From positions 21,459,798 through 21,523,797 of the forward strand of contig OZ024744.1 in the NCBI GenBank assembly GCA_964016885.1: a DNA stretch of 64,000 bases, given 5' to 3'. How positions within the stretch are numbered: position 1 is the first letter of the stretch; every line of letters begins with the position of its first letter. The notes under the pieces were generated by a model that saw only the letters and a list, made by a program, of their open reading frames with translations, was not told where the DNA came from and did no database searches. Below are positions 1 through 8,613 of this stretch, one piece after another. The translations under genes were made by a program, and so were the position numbers. Source of the DNA: Eledone cirrhosa. Its lineage: Eukaryota > Mollusca > Cephalopoda > Octopoda > Eledonidae.

Positions 1-121
1 GATATATATGTACTATATTGATGTGTATATTGATGTGTAGTATATTGATGTGTATATTGATATATATACTAGTGTGTATATTGATATATTGTGTATTGTG
101 TATATTAATATTATACGCAGG
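1..121. repeat. AT-rich low-complexity sequence with TGTGTATATTGA-type repeats
   Basis: Degenerate short tandem copies of TGTATATTGATGTG and TATATTGATATAT fill the first 120 bases. No gene or element end is visible. It may lie outside, or be the outer edge of, the inverted repeat that starts at about 122. Confidence 0.6.
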
Positions 122-477
122 TATATATACATGTGGTTATGATACATCAAATAAAATCGTAATTGGCAATATACACAGAAATTGAACGAAGACTGCGTTA
201 CACTGTCTTATGTAATCAGTAACGTAATCCATTGACGAAAATATATGACTGTTTATTTAAGCGATCGCTAACCGGAAGTGTTGACATTTGAAAATGTTAA
301 AGAAGTGAATCTTAAAATAAGCGACAACATTATTTATATTTAATCAAGAATTACGAAATTTAGTAGAAAAATTATATAATATTCATTCGTTATTTATTCA
401 ATGTAATCCAACTTATTTTACAAACGGGGTAAACACATATTCTGGACGCAGACCCGCACCCTTCTCTTTATTATAGT
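122..477 (+). repeat. Left arm of a diverged long inverted repeat
   Basis: This segment matches the reverse complement of 4966-5379 over nearly its whole length. Shared landmarks are CATCAAATAAAATCGTAATTG, broken here as CATCAAATAA then AATCGTAATTG, then ACACTGTCTTATGTAATCAG, the 8-bp palindrome GCGATCGC at 261-268, and TCTGGACGCAG near the inner edge. Divergence is moderate and the right arm has 52 extra bases. The pair could be the long terminal inverted repeats of a composite DNA element of about 5.3 kb, or two opposite insertions of one interspersed repeat. No family name is assigned. Confidence 0.8.
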
Positions 478-577
478 GTAGATGTGTGTGTATATTAACA
501 GCACAAACCTCAGATGTGGTCTATTACCAACTCCACACTTTATTATCATAGACATTCCTCCCAGTGTTCATTTATTG
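478..577. other. Unassigned AT-rich spacer
   Basis: Between the inverted-repeat arm and the hAT-like terminus. It contains a short GTGTGTGTATAT run and otherwise unique-looking sequence. No open frame or RNA signature seen. Confidence 0.5.
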
Positions 578-1189
578 CAGCGGTCAACAATCTTTCCGTC
601 CTGACGGACCACTAAATTCTAAATCTCGCGGACCAATAATATGAGTTTTTTTAAAAAGATAAATAAATTTGTGATCAAAGAACTCCATTTTATTAATATG
701 AAATGTACCTATTAAATATAACAAAATTATGGTCGAAACAATACTGAAGCGAACGTGTGTGATATTGTCGATAGATGATACATATGTGTAAAATTATTTC
801 ATGGATGTTAGTTCTTTACTGAAGAGAAACATTTTTAGGGAGTGTTATAAAATATATTTTAACTGAATATTATTTTTGTTTTATTATATTACTAAAACAT
901 AGACTGTCTATTTCTCTGTCTGTTTGTCTGTCCAATCACTAAAACTCGAGAACCACCCAACCGAGTTTTTTCAAACTTTACATATGTAATACTTATGGTC
1001 CCGTGAGTGTTTTGAGCCCCAAAAATTCAAATGTTTAATGCCCTAGGCACTGCATTAACCGATTTAGTGATCTCTGTCTATAATTCTTAGTCTTTCTCTT
1101 TTTAGATAGTTCCATAGATATAACATCGCGCCCTTATAATATCTGTCTGCATGCCTAACTGTCTGCATTACGTCATTATTACGCGATCA

Positions 1190-1240
1190 GTGTGTGTGTG
1201 TATATATGTATATATAGTGTGTGTGTATATGTATATATAT
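1190..1240. repeat. (GT)n/(TA)n compound microsatellite
   Basis: Two blocks of GTGTGTGTGTAT followed by ATATGTATATAT lie in tandem inside the Helitron-like element. The open frame of 1151-1375 is a by-product of this tract and has no protein features. Confidence 0.8.
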
Positions 1241-1427
1241 TCTTATGCCAGGGAACGTTTCCATGAACCAAAGTATCGTCTTCCTGTTTTCCTTCGGTTG
1301 CAACGTTTTTTGAAATACTTACATCTGCGTTCACAGATTGATTTTTTTAATTTTAGATTCAGAAGATACCGTTAAGGGTGAAAGCAGCGAGTCTTTGCTT
1401 AAACTTTAATATGTTATTTTAATATAG

Positions 1428-1515
1428 ATATATATATATAATTATATATTCGTGTACAGATATTTTTGCATACACAATAACAATATAAACAAAAGTATTT
1501 ATTTCGCGATAAAGT
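1428..1515. repeat. Direct repeat copy 1 flanking a microsatellite
   Basis: ATTATATATTCGTGTACAG (1440 onward) through TTTTTGCAT, CACAATAACAA and GTATTTATTTC recurs with a few substitutions at about 1815-1890, roughly 375 bp downstream. A (TA)n run sits immediately before both copies, suggesting local duplication of a segment with its microsatellite. Confidence 0.7.
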
Positions 1516-1630
1516 ATTGATTTTCTTAGCACGGAAAAAAACCCCTGGTATTCTATGACGAATGTTTCTTATATTCACAAAATGTAGACACCATCCCGAG
1601 GCCGAGGTATTCTGTACTTCTCTGTACTGT

Positions 1631-1633
<3 letters not shown>

Positions 1634-1665
<32 letters not shown>

Positions 1666-1743
1666 CTATATATATTATTATATATTAATATATAATATAT
1701 ATTAATATATATTAATATATATTAATATATATTAATATATTAT

Positions 1744-1815
<72 letters not shown>
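1634..1815. repeat. (TA)n and (ATTAATATAT)n microsatellite tract
   Basis: A pure (TA)n run at about 1634-1663, then at least four 10-bp ATTAATATAT units (about 1701-1740), then a second long pure (TA)n run to about 1815. This tract is prone to length polymorphism and sequencing error. Confidence 0.9.
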
Positions 1816-1820
<5 letters not shown>

Positions 1821-1890
1821 TATATTCGTGTACAGATAGTTTTGCATTCACAATAACAAAATATGGACAAACGTATTTATTTCACGAGGC
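1815..1890. repeat. Direct repeat copy 2
   Basis: Second copy of the segment at 1440-1515. Differences include GATAGTTTT for GATATTTTT and CATTCACAAT for CATACACAAT. It lies just upstream of the Helitron 3' hairpin. Confidence 0.7.
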
Positions 1891-2033
1891 TCGATAAGGA
1901 TAAATATATATCAAATATATAAGAACCCTAGAGCAAATCCCGAGCAACGCCGGGCCATTCTGCTAGTTATTAAAATAAAACATACATTAAAATAAAACAT
2001 ACATTTTCTCTCGGACCACCGGTTGTGTCTTGT

Positions 2034-2185
2034 TTTTATTGTCTCCGCGAGTCTAAATAACAAAATCAATCCTTCGTTATCCATTGTACGATTTCAATAT
2101 TAAACATTTATTTATTTATTTATTTATATTGTCCTTGCCATGTAATTTCATGTAAGTTATGTTTTATTGTTAATGTTTTGTTTAC
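2034..2185. other. Unassigned AT-rich sequence with (TTTA)n
   Basis: It contains a short (TTTA)4-5 tract near 2108-2128. No element ends or open frames recognised. Confidence 0.5.
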
Positions 2186-2345
2186 GTGGTGGATTGGCAG
2201 TATCGGTAGAGGGTCGGACGCCATGCATTGATGCATAGAGTTACGGCCCTTGCCATTCAGAGTTCAAATCCCGCCGAGGTTAACTTTACCTTTCATCCTG
2301 GGGTAATTGATGGCCCTGTGCCAAAAGCAGAAACAATTATTTTGT
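2186..2345 (+). mobile_element. Cephalopod-type tRNA-derived SINE, copy A (internally deleted)
   Basis: The tRNA-like head GTGGTGGATTGGCAGTATCG contains a degenerate A box. A good B box, GTTCAAATCCC, lies at 2262-2272 and is followed by GCCGAGGTTAACTTTACC and TTTCATCC. Compared with copy D it lacks the middle GGTCGATAAAATAAAGTACC segment. It keeps the 3' part GGTAATTGATGGCC and GTGCCAAAAGCAGAAAC, so this copy has an internal deletion. Non-coding; RNA polymerase III promoter boxes are inherited from the tRNA ancestor. Confidence 0.8.
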
Positions 2346-2357
2346 TTACAGTAAGAT

Positions 2358-2515
2358 AGGAGGATTAGAAATATCTGTAGAGCGTTATACAACACGAGTT
2401 GGCTTTATCTTTCATTATGACAGGGTCGATAAAATAACGTACCAGTAATACACTGGGCTAGATTTAATCGACTTCCACCCTTAATCCACTAAAATTGTTG
2501 GCCTTGTGTTTGATT
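2358..2515 (+). mobile_element. tRNA-derived SINE, copy B (B-box region deleted)
   Basis: The head GGAGGATTAGAAATATCTGT corresponds to GGTGGATTGGCAGTATCGGT of the other copies. It jumps after about 27 bases to GAGTTGGCTTTATCTTTCAT and then runs through GGGTCGATAAAATAA, GTACCAGTAATACACTGGG and ATTTAATCGACTT. The B box is missing, so the copy is probably transcriptionally dead. Confidence 0.7.
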
Positions 2516-2530
2516 CAAACACCATTATTT

Positions 2531-2715
2531 TTGGCAGTATCGGTAGAGCGTCAGCATGGAGTTTATGGCCCTTTACATTCTGTGTTCAAATCCCACCGAG
2601 GTTAGCTTTACCTTTCATCTTTACGGTGTCGATAATAAAAATACCAGTAACACACTGGGTCGATTTAATTGACTTCTTCCCTTCATCCCCTAACATTGTT
2701 GGCGTGTGCCTGTTT
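2531..2715 (+). mobile_element. tRNA-derived SINE, copy C
   Basis: The head TTGGCAGTATCGGTAGAGCG is followed by a B box GTTCAAATCCCACC, then GAGGTTAGCTTTACC, GTGTCGATAATAAAAATACC, AGTAACACACTGGGTCG and ATTTAATTGACTTC, ending near CCCCTAACATTGTTGGC. This is the canonical body and tail, and the most complete plus-strand copy. The 73-residue open frame across it is incidental. Confidence 0.8.
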
Positions 2716-2976
2716 CAGAAACCATGATTTTCTTCATTTTATCGTTTACTGATTACGCTCTCTACTGTATTTTTCTTCGCTTCCCTCTTCCTTTGTTTAA
2801 GTATTTTATTAGACGGTTTGACCCCGAACAGGCTAGCAGTTCCCTCAGTAGGGGCTAAGGGTATATCATTCTATTTCTACACTCGGTGATAAAAGAGTCA
2901 TTTTGTGAACGGTTTTATATTGTCTAGGAGGTAATATCCGTAGTAGTAGAACACTCAGTCCATGGGACGAGTTCGA
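2716..2976. other. Unassigned spacer
   Basis: Unique-looking AT-rich sequence between opposite-oriented SINEs. No frames, RNA signatures or element ends recognised. Confidence 0.5.
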
Positions 2977-3166
2977 AATAATTGTTTCTACTTTTGGCAC
3001 AAGGCCATCAATTATCCCAGTGCATTACTGGTACTTTATTTTATCGACCTCGTAAGGATGAAAGGCAAAGTCAACCTCGGCGGGATTTGAACTCAGATCG
3101 TAAAGGGACATAACTATGCTGGAAAGCATGGTGTCTGACCCTCTACCGATACTGCCAATCCACCGC
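2977..3166 (-). mobile_element. tRNA-derived SINE, copy D (minus strand, near full length)
   Basis: Read on the minus strand: GCGGTGGATTGGCAGTATCG, a B box (complement of 3082-3092), CCGAGGTTGACTTTGCC, TTTCATCC, GAGGTCGATAAAATAAAG, TACCAGTAATGCACTGGG, then ATAATTGATGGCC and GTGCCAAAAGTAGAAAC. It retains the middle segment missing from copy A and shares its unusual 3' end. Copies A and D therefore define one subfamily, while copies B and C carry the ATTTAATCGACTT tail. Confidence 0.82.
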
Positions 3167-3171
3167 TTCGA

Positions 3172-3485
3172 AATAATATTCTGAAAACATTCTCAATGTT
3201 GAACATTTTTGAATCCACAAATTATTCTAATCTCACAACTTGAAAATAAAATTTTCAACATCCTTCGTAACTGATATTTGTTTATATAAAAAATCAATGC
3301 ATATGCAACATATAGAGAGATATTTATATACATATGACATAACCTAATGTAATAAGATAAAAATACTTAAAACCATAATTCTTCATATCATTTTATAACT
3401 CATAATATAGGTAACAAAAATATTTTCCCCAAAATTAACGTTATTCTTTTCTTTTTCTCTTCCTTCCTTATAAATATTTAAATTT
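3172..3485. other. AT-rich sequence without recognised features
   Basis: About 70-75% A+T by eye, with no frame above 60 codons and no repeat recognised. Confidence 0.5.

Positions 3486-3805
<320 letters not shown>

Positions 3806-3871
<66 letters not shown>
3806..3871. repeat. (TA)n microsatellite
   Basis: A near-pure TA dinucleotide run of over 60 bases. The YIYIYI-type frame at 3790-3999 is its translation. Confidence 0.95.
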
Positions 3872-3872
<1 letters not shown>

Positions 3873-4263
3873 CGTTTCTGAATTTGTTTAGCAAGATTCT
3901 ATATCTGAAATCGTGTGTTGAAACCGATATTGTTATACTTTGGGATATTGTTATACTTTGGGAAACCGATATTGTTATGTTTCTGTGACACAGAAACAAA
4001 ATGACGTAGGATAGAAGAAAGGAAAGGCACAGAAACGAAGAAAGGAATCCCCAGTCACTGAAGAGGTCACAGAGTGTGTGACGAAAGGACTATGACTATA
4101 TATATAAACAACTATCTGGTTGTGGAACCAACCAACCAACCAGAAATTTATAAGTTTGTAGATTTGTAAATTTGTAAACTTATAAATTTATAAATATATA
4201 ATAAATTAAAGTGAAAGCAACTGGTGCGTGTGTTTCTTATTGGCAGCATGACCCTCCCAAAGT
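3872..4263. other. Unassigned sequence with short tandem motifs
   Basis: It contains two tandem copies of GATATTGTTATACTTTGGGA (about 3928-3964), a (CCAA)n run near 4121-4140, and degenerate AATTTATAAGTTTGTAG-type repeats at 4145-4200. No gene recognised. Confidence 0.5.
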
Positions 4264-4297
4264 ATAACAATATATATATATATATTTATATATATGA

Positions 4298-4333
<36 letters not shown>

Positions 4334-4366
4334 GAATATATGTATATATATATATATATATATTAT
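4264..4366. repeat. Interrupted (TA)n microsatellite
   Basis: TA runs are interrupted by TTTATATATATGAATATA, present twice, which suggests tandem duplication of an interrupted unit. The frame at 4224-4409 is an artefact of this tract. Confidence 0.9.
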
Positions 4367-4584
4367 GAAGAAAGGAGACAGTTTATGTGTACATCTTTTT
4401 ATTGCATAATTCTATTATACGCATTTCGTCGAAGATGTCAGAGTGGTTCCATATTAACTTCTGACATGTTCTCTTAAGACAGTATAAGACATGTGGTGTT
4501 TTACTTTTTGATATGCTACTGATTCATCATTCTGTTTACATTGGTTTACATGTCTACGGGGCCTTCGTGAATTTTAGAAACACG

Positions 4585-4770
4585 CCTGGACCATCTCGCA
4601 CTTCAGGACTACAGCCTGGCCCATTCCGACTTCAGAATCACACCCTGGCCCTTCCCGTACTTCAGGATCAGAGTCTGGCCTCCACACACTTCAGAATCAT
4701 ACCCTGGCCCTTTCCAGACTTCAGAACCACAGCCTGGCCTTTCCCACACTTCACGACCTCCGCCGAGGCC
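4585..4770. repeat. 29/30-bp GC-richer minisatellite, about six units
   Basis: Units start with CCTGG (or TCTGG) at 4585, 4615, 4644, 4674, 4703 and 4733, so spacing alternates 30, 29, 30, 29, 30. Each unit reads roughly CCTGGCCCTTCCC, then ACTTCAGAATC, then ACA. Units are 75-85% similar by eye. A 98-residue open frame (4513-4809) crosses it, but 29/30-bp units do not keep frame, so I do not treat it as a gene. This is the most GC-rich part of the first 6 kb. Confidence 0.85.
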
Positions 4771-4965
4771 TTCACATATATCAAAGACTTCTGTTATTTA
4801 ATTCTCTGATGTTGACGAACCTATAACTCTAAGTTTGTTCTATGTCACTTTTTTACAGGTTTTTTTTCATTTTTGATATTTTCGAAGTGGGAGCGGGGGT
4901 TATTATTGTATTGTATAACACTGTTTTGTCTTTTTATAAACTGATTGTAAATTTTGTCTATCTAA

Positions 4966-5379
4966 ACTATAATAAAGTAAGGAGTGCGGGACTGCGTCCA
5001 GAATATATATTTTTTTCATCCCGCTTGTAAAATAAGTTGGATTACTTTGAATAAATAATGAATGGATATTACATAATTTATCTACTAAATTTCGTAATTC
5101 TTGATTAAATATAAATAATTTTGTTGCTTATTTTAAGATTCACTTCTTTAAAATTTTCAAATTTCAACATTTCCGGTTAGCGATCGCTTAAATAAAAATT
5201 AATATATTTCCGTCACTAATTTTATCCTAATGCAGTTTATATATAATATCGTCTTTTTTAATGTATCATGGATTACGTTACTGATTACATAAGACAGTGT
5301 AACGACGTCTTTGTTCAATTTCTGTTTATATTGTCAATTACGATTTTATTTGTTGTATCATATCTACATGTATATATAT
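4966..5379 (-). repeat. Right arm of the diverged long inverted repeat
   Basis: Reverse complement of 122-477. It contains the matching GCGATCGC palindrome at 5180-5187 and the mirrored CTGATTACATAAGACAGTGT. Relative to the left arm it carries 52 extra bases at 5216-5267, between CCGTCA and ATGGATTACG. This is either an insertion here or a deletion on the left. Confidence 0.8.
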
Positions 5380-5412
5380 TTGCTTATAATATGAATATAC
5401 ACACTACACATG

Positions 5413-5450
5413 CTAGCAGAAAACCACTCGAAGGGTAGTTTTTCTGCTAG
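5413..5450. repeat. Hairpin with CTAG at both tips (Helitron-terminus-like)
   Basis: CTAGCAGAAAAC at 5413-5424 is the inverted complement of GTTTTTCTGCTAG at 5438-5450 apart from one extra T. The loop is CACTCGAAGGGTA. The tip TTCTGCTAGTT is the same as at the Helitron 3' end at 1959-1968, and ACTAGCAGAA recurs at 5914-5923. It could be a Helitron 3' end with a terminal hairpin, or two opposed ends brought together by deletion. It lies about 35 bases outside the right inverted-repeat arm. Confidence 0.6.
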
Positions 5451-5827
5451 TTAAATTAATAAAATTAGAAATGAATCAACATGTCTTTCTAACATGATGT
5501 AAACATGCTACTGTAAAGAAGAAAGTAAAACATTAAGAGAAACAAAGAGAAAAAGATGGCCGGGTAAGATGGTTACAGTAACGTTACACTCCTTACACGA
5601 TATAAACATGTTGATTTAGACTGTTGGATTTGGGGAAAACATTCAGGGAAGGATGTAAATACAAATATAAGGTTTGTGGCTAAATAGGTTTAAAAGAGTT
5701 AAAGAGAGTGTAATAGAATGTTTAATATGAGAAAACAATACATATTAAATAATATGATAGTGGGCGTTACAAGTAATCTCTTTACGCCCGCGTTCACGAA
5801 CGCATCTTCCCGTAAGAAGCGAACACA
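5451..5827. other. Unassigned AT-rich spacer
   Basis: No open frame, repeat or RNA signature recognised apart from short A-rich stretches (5515-5560). Confidence 0.45.
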
Positions 5828-5911
5828 TACACACACTATAAATATATATATATATGTATATATATATAGTGTGTGTGTGTGCGTGTTTGGGTCTGCTATG
5901 TGTGTGTGTGT
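5828..5911. repeat. Palindromic (AC)n-(TA)n-(GT)n microsatellite
   Basis: ACACACACTATA on the left mirrors TATAGTGTGTGT on the right around a central TATATGTATATA, giving a near-perfect long palindrome, followed by a further (TG)n block. Confidence 0.8.
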
Positions 5912-5914
5912 ATA

Positions 5915-5950
5915 CTAGCAGAAGTACCTGGTGTTGCTCGGGTATTAAAT
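5915..5950 (-). mobile_element. Helitron-like 3' end (minus orientation), decayed
   Basis: On the minus strand this reads CCCGAGCAACACCAGG, then TACTTCTG, then CTAG (5918-5915), then T. It is the same end as at 1939-1966, with two CpG-to-TpA or CpA changes that weaken the hairpin, so it is an older copy. The body would extend rightward into the microsatellites; its 5' end is not identified. Confidence 0.6.
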
Positions 5951-5975
5951 AGCAGTCATGCTTATGTATGTATAT

Positions 5976-5984
<9 letters not shown>

Positions 5985-6072
<88 letters not shown>

Positions 6073-6125
6073 TGTATGTATGTATGTATGTATGTATGTA
6101 TGTATGTATGTATGTATGTATGCCT
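5985..6125. repeat. (TA)n followed by (GTAT)n microsatellites
   Basis: About 60 bases of pure TA are followed by about 20 GTAT units (about 6045-6122). All long frames at 5873-6401 on both strands are translations of these tracts (YIYI, MYVC, IHTY) and are rejected as genes. Confidence 0.95.
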
Positions 6126-6246
6126 GTATGTGTGTATCTATGTGTATGTGTGTTATATGTAGATATGCATATGTACGTATGTATGTACATACGTGTATTC
6201 ATGCGTATGTATGTGAGTGCATATATATATATATAATGTATGTATG

Positions 6247-6249
<3 letters not shown>

Positions 6250-6318
<69 letters not shown>
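6250..6318. repeat. (TA)n microsatellite
   Basis: A pure TA run of almost 70 bases. Confidence 0.95.
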
Positions 6319-6320
<2 letters not shown>

Positions 6321-6534
6321 GGAAGTGAGTTTTATTGTAGTACAATAAAGCAATGCAGATATCGGATAACATATATGTTGATTTAAAACTGCACTATTCA
6401 CAAGTGTGTTTTAACCTTCATATCATGTCTCCCTATTTTATCTGACGAAAACGCAAATGTTATTGCTTGATGATATTTGTTTTTGAAATGCGCATAATAA
6501 AATACATGAAACTCTTTTAACCATCTTTTGATCT

Positions 6535-6536
<2 letters not shown>
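6319..6536. other. Unassigned AT-rich sequence
   Basis: Nothing recognised between the microsatellite and the 310-bp array. Confidence 0.45.

Positions 6537-6565
<29 letters not shown>
6537..6565. repeat. (TA)n at the left boundary of the 310-bp array
   Basis: The TA run merges directly into the first unit. The array's internal unit junctions read GATATATATG then TGAATATAG, so the run could have grown from the unit's own ATATATAT. Confidence 0.85.
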
Positions 6566-6566
<1 letters not shown>

Positions 6567-6667
6567 GAATATAGACATAGAATATTCGAAAATATTCTGT
6601 ATGTTTATAATAAACATTTTGAAGACCTAATCGCTATAGAATAGAATACGTCACGTATTACAATTAG

Positions 6668-6756
6668 ATTCTCGATAAAAGCAAGGGAAGTAATCTACGC
6701 GTTTCATTCTTGTTAGAATTCATCAGGACTACATATCCAGTGCTTTTATCGAGAAT
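6668..6756 (-). ncRNA. Type I hammerhead ribozyme, left-arm copy 1
   Basis: Self-cleaving RNA motif on the minus strand. The core CUGAUGA is the complement of 6720-6726. Stem II is AUUCU, loop AACA, AGAAU. GAAA then leads straight into CGCGUA, and predicted cleavage falls between 6696 and 6695. Stem I starts as GUAGUC with GAUUAC (one G-U) and, past two internal loops and a GGA/UCC helix, is extended by a 16-bp perfect stem, AUUCUCGAUAAAAGCA with its complement. All catalytic-core bases (C3, G5, A6, G8, A9, G12, A13, A14, A15.1-U16.1) are present. Stem III (ACGCGU) has no loop, so activity should need two ribozymes pairing. Confidence 0.88.
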
Positions 6757-6977
6757 GACACAGCTAGAGACTTATAGAATACTTAGCTGTGTACAGGAAC
6801 TGGTTTGAAAGAGCGGTTGCCGGTCCGGCAGAAATTAGAAATTGGAATAAATGCTCTGAAATAGCGATATATATGTGAATATAGACATAGAATATTCGAA
6901 AATATTCTGTATGTTTATAATAAACATTTTGAAGACCTAATCGCTATAGAATAGAATACGTCACGTATTACAATTAG

Positions 6978-7066
6978 ATTCTCGATAAAAGCAAGGGAAG
7001 TAATCTACGCGTTTCATTCTTGTTAGAATTCATCAGGACTACATATCCAGTGCTTTTATCGAGAAT
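6978..7066 (-). ncRNA. Type I hammerhead ribozyme, left-arm copy 2
   Basis: Identical by eye to the copy at 6668-6756. The complete core and both halves of the 16-bp stem I extension are present. Confidence 0.87.
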
Positions 7067-7287
7067 GACACAGCTAGAGACTTATAGAATACTTAGCTGT
7101 GTACAGGAACTGGTTTGAAAGAGCGGTTGCCGGTCCGGCAGAAATTAGAAATTGGAATAAATGCTCTGAAATAGCGATATATATGTGAATATAGACATAG
7201 AATATTCGAAAATATTCTGTATGTTTATAATAAACATTTTGAAGACCTAATCGCTATAGAATAGAATACGTCACGTATTACAATTAG

Positions 7288-7376
7288 ATTCTCGATAAAA
7301 GCAAGGGAAGTAATCTACGCGTTTCATTCTTGTTAGAATTCATCAGGACTACATATCCAGTGCTTTTATCGAGAAT
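7288..7376 (-). ncRNA. Type I hammerhead ribozyme, left-arm copy 3
   Basis: Identical by eye to copy 1 of this arm; complete core. Confidence 0.87.
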
Positions 7377-7597
7377 GACACAGCTAGAGACTTATAGAAT
7401 ACTTAGCTGTGTACAGGAACTGGTTTGAAAGAGCGGTTGCCGGTCCGGCAGAAATTAGAAATTGGAATAAATGCTCTGAAATAGCGATATATATGTGAAT
7501 ATAGACATAGAATATTCGAAAATATTCTGTATGTTTATAATAAACATTTTGAAGACCTAATCGCTATAGAATAGAATACGTCACGTATTACAATTAG

Positions 7598-7686
7598 ATT
7601 CTCGATAAAAGCAAGGGAAGTAATCTACGCGTTTCATTCTTGTTAGAATTCATCAGGACTACATATCCAGTGCTTTTATCGAGAAT
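7598..7686 (-). ncRNA. Type I hammerhead ribozyme, left-arm copy 4
   Basis: Identical by eye to copy 1 of this arm; complete core. Confidence 0.87.
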
Positions 7687-7907
7687 GACACAGCTAGAGA
7701 CTTATAGAATACTTAGCTGTGTACAGGAACTGGTTTGAAAGAGCGGTTGCCGGTCCGGCAGAAATTAGAAATTGGAATAAATGCTCTGAAATAGCGATAT
7801 ATATGTGAATATAGACATAGAATATTCGAAAATATTCTGTATGTTTATAATAAACATTTTGAAGACCTAATCGCTATAGAATAGAATACGTCACGTATTA
7901 CAATTAG

Positions 7908-7996
7908 ATTCTCGATAAAAGCAAGGGAAGTAATCTACGCGTTTCATTCTTGTTAGAATTCATCAGGACTACATATCCAGTGCTTTTATCGAGAAT
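7908..7996 (-). ncRNA. Type I hammerhead ribozyme, left-arm copy 5
   Basis: Identical by eye to copy 1 of this arm; complete core. Confidence 0.87.
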
Positions 7997-8217
7997 GACA
8001 CAGCTAGAGACTTATAGAATACTTAGCTGTGTACAGGAACTGGTTTGAAAGAGCGGTTGCCGGTCCGGCAGAAATTAGAAATTGGAATAAATGCTCTGAA
8101 ATAGCGATATATATGTGAATATAGACATAGAATATTCGAAAATATTCTGTATGTTTATAATAAACATTTTGAAGACCTAATCGCTATAGAATAGAATACG
8201 TCACGTATTACAATTAG

Positions 8218-8306
8218 ATTCTCGATAAAAGCAAGGGAAGTAATCTACGCGTTTCATTCTTGTTAGAATTCATCAGGACTACATATCCAGTGCTTTTATC
8301 GAGAAT
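8218..8306 (-). ncRNA. Type I hammerhead ribozyme, left-arm copy 6
   Basis: Identical by eye to copy 1 of this arm. The next unit leftover (8528-8537) keeps only the last ten bases of the stem I extension. Confidence 0.87.
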
Positions 8307-8613
8307 GACACAGCTAGAGACTTATAGAATACTTAGCTGTGTACAGGAACTGGTTTGAAAGAGCGGTTGCCGGTCCGGCAGAAATTAGAAATTGGAATAA
8401 ATGCTCTGAAATAGCGATATATATGTGAATATAGACATAGAATATTCGAAAATATTCTGTATGTTTATAATAAACATTTTGAAGACCTAATCGCTATAGA
8501 ATAGAATACGTCACGTATTACAATTAGATTCTCGATATCTGCCGGACCGGCAACCGCTCTTTCAAACCAGTTCCTGTACACAGCTAAGTATTCTATAAGT
8601 CTCTAGCTGTGTC

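Larger units (their letters stand above)
901..1966 (+). mobile_element. Non-autonomous Helitron-like element (plus orientation)
   Basis: The 3' end is diagnostic: CCCG-A-GC-AAC-GC-CGGG at 1939-1954 folds into a 6-bp stem with one bulged A. It is followed by 8 bases and then CTAG at 1963-1966 (the Helitron CTRR terminus), with T next as the expected host base. The 5' region (907-1010) has TCTGTCTGTTTGTCTG followed by AAAACTCGAGAACCAC and a TTTTTTCAAACTTTAC string, a layout common in animal non-autonomous Helitrons. The exact 5' tip is uncertain by about 10 bases. It has no coding capacity: the interior is unique AT-rich sequence plus two microsatellite tracts. It lies inside the hAT-like element, so it inserted later. 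Confidence 0.65.
578..2033. mobile_element. Probable non-autonomous hAT-like DNA transposon, interrupted by a Helitron-like insertion
   Basis: The left end begins CAGCGGTCAACAATC, followed by two GCGGACC/CGGACC motifs (602-634). The right end reads CTCGGACCACCGGTTG and stops near 2032. CAGCGGT-type tips followed by cGGACCac strings are typical of many animal hAT (Charlie-like) elements. Possible 8-bp target duplications flank it: ATTTATTG at 570-577 and TTTTATTG at 2034-2041 (7 of 8 match). The tips pair poorly with each other, so the family call is tentative. No transposase remnant is seen. The middle is occupied by the Helitron-like element at about 901-1966. Confidence 0.4.
6566..8537 (-). 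repeat. 310-bp hammerhead-ribozyme tandem array, left arm (six full units plus 112 bp; ribozymes on minus strand)
   Basis: TGAATATAGACATAGAATAT starts at 6566, 6876, 7186, 7496, 7806, 8116 and 8426, exactly 310 bp apart. The six full units look identical to each other base for base. The seventh stops after 112 bases, within ATTCTCGATA, where the array flips. Each full unit has a hammerhead ribozyme on the minus strand. There is no open frame of note. The unit length, a ribozyme in every monomer and tandem arrangement match animal retrozymes and Penelope-associated hammerhead repeats; the assignment to that class is inference. The near-zero divergence implies recent expansion, gene conversion, or assembly homogenisation. 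Confidence 0.95.

Noticed and set aside
2186..2345. Functional tRNA gene
   Set aside because: The A and B boxes are present but the cloverleaf arms do not pair and a SINE body follows. It is a tRNA-derived SINE.
4513..4809. 98-codon frame with Pro/Phe-rich repeats as a small secreted or structural protein
   Set aside because: The underlying 29/30-bp minisatellite does not conserve frame, the nominal first residues show no convincing signal peptide, and no splice or promoter context is seen.
5873..6401. Open frames rich in YIYI, MYVC and IHTY on both strands
   Set aside because: Direct translations of (TA)n and (GTAT)n microsatellites.
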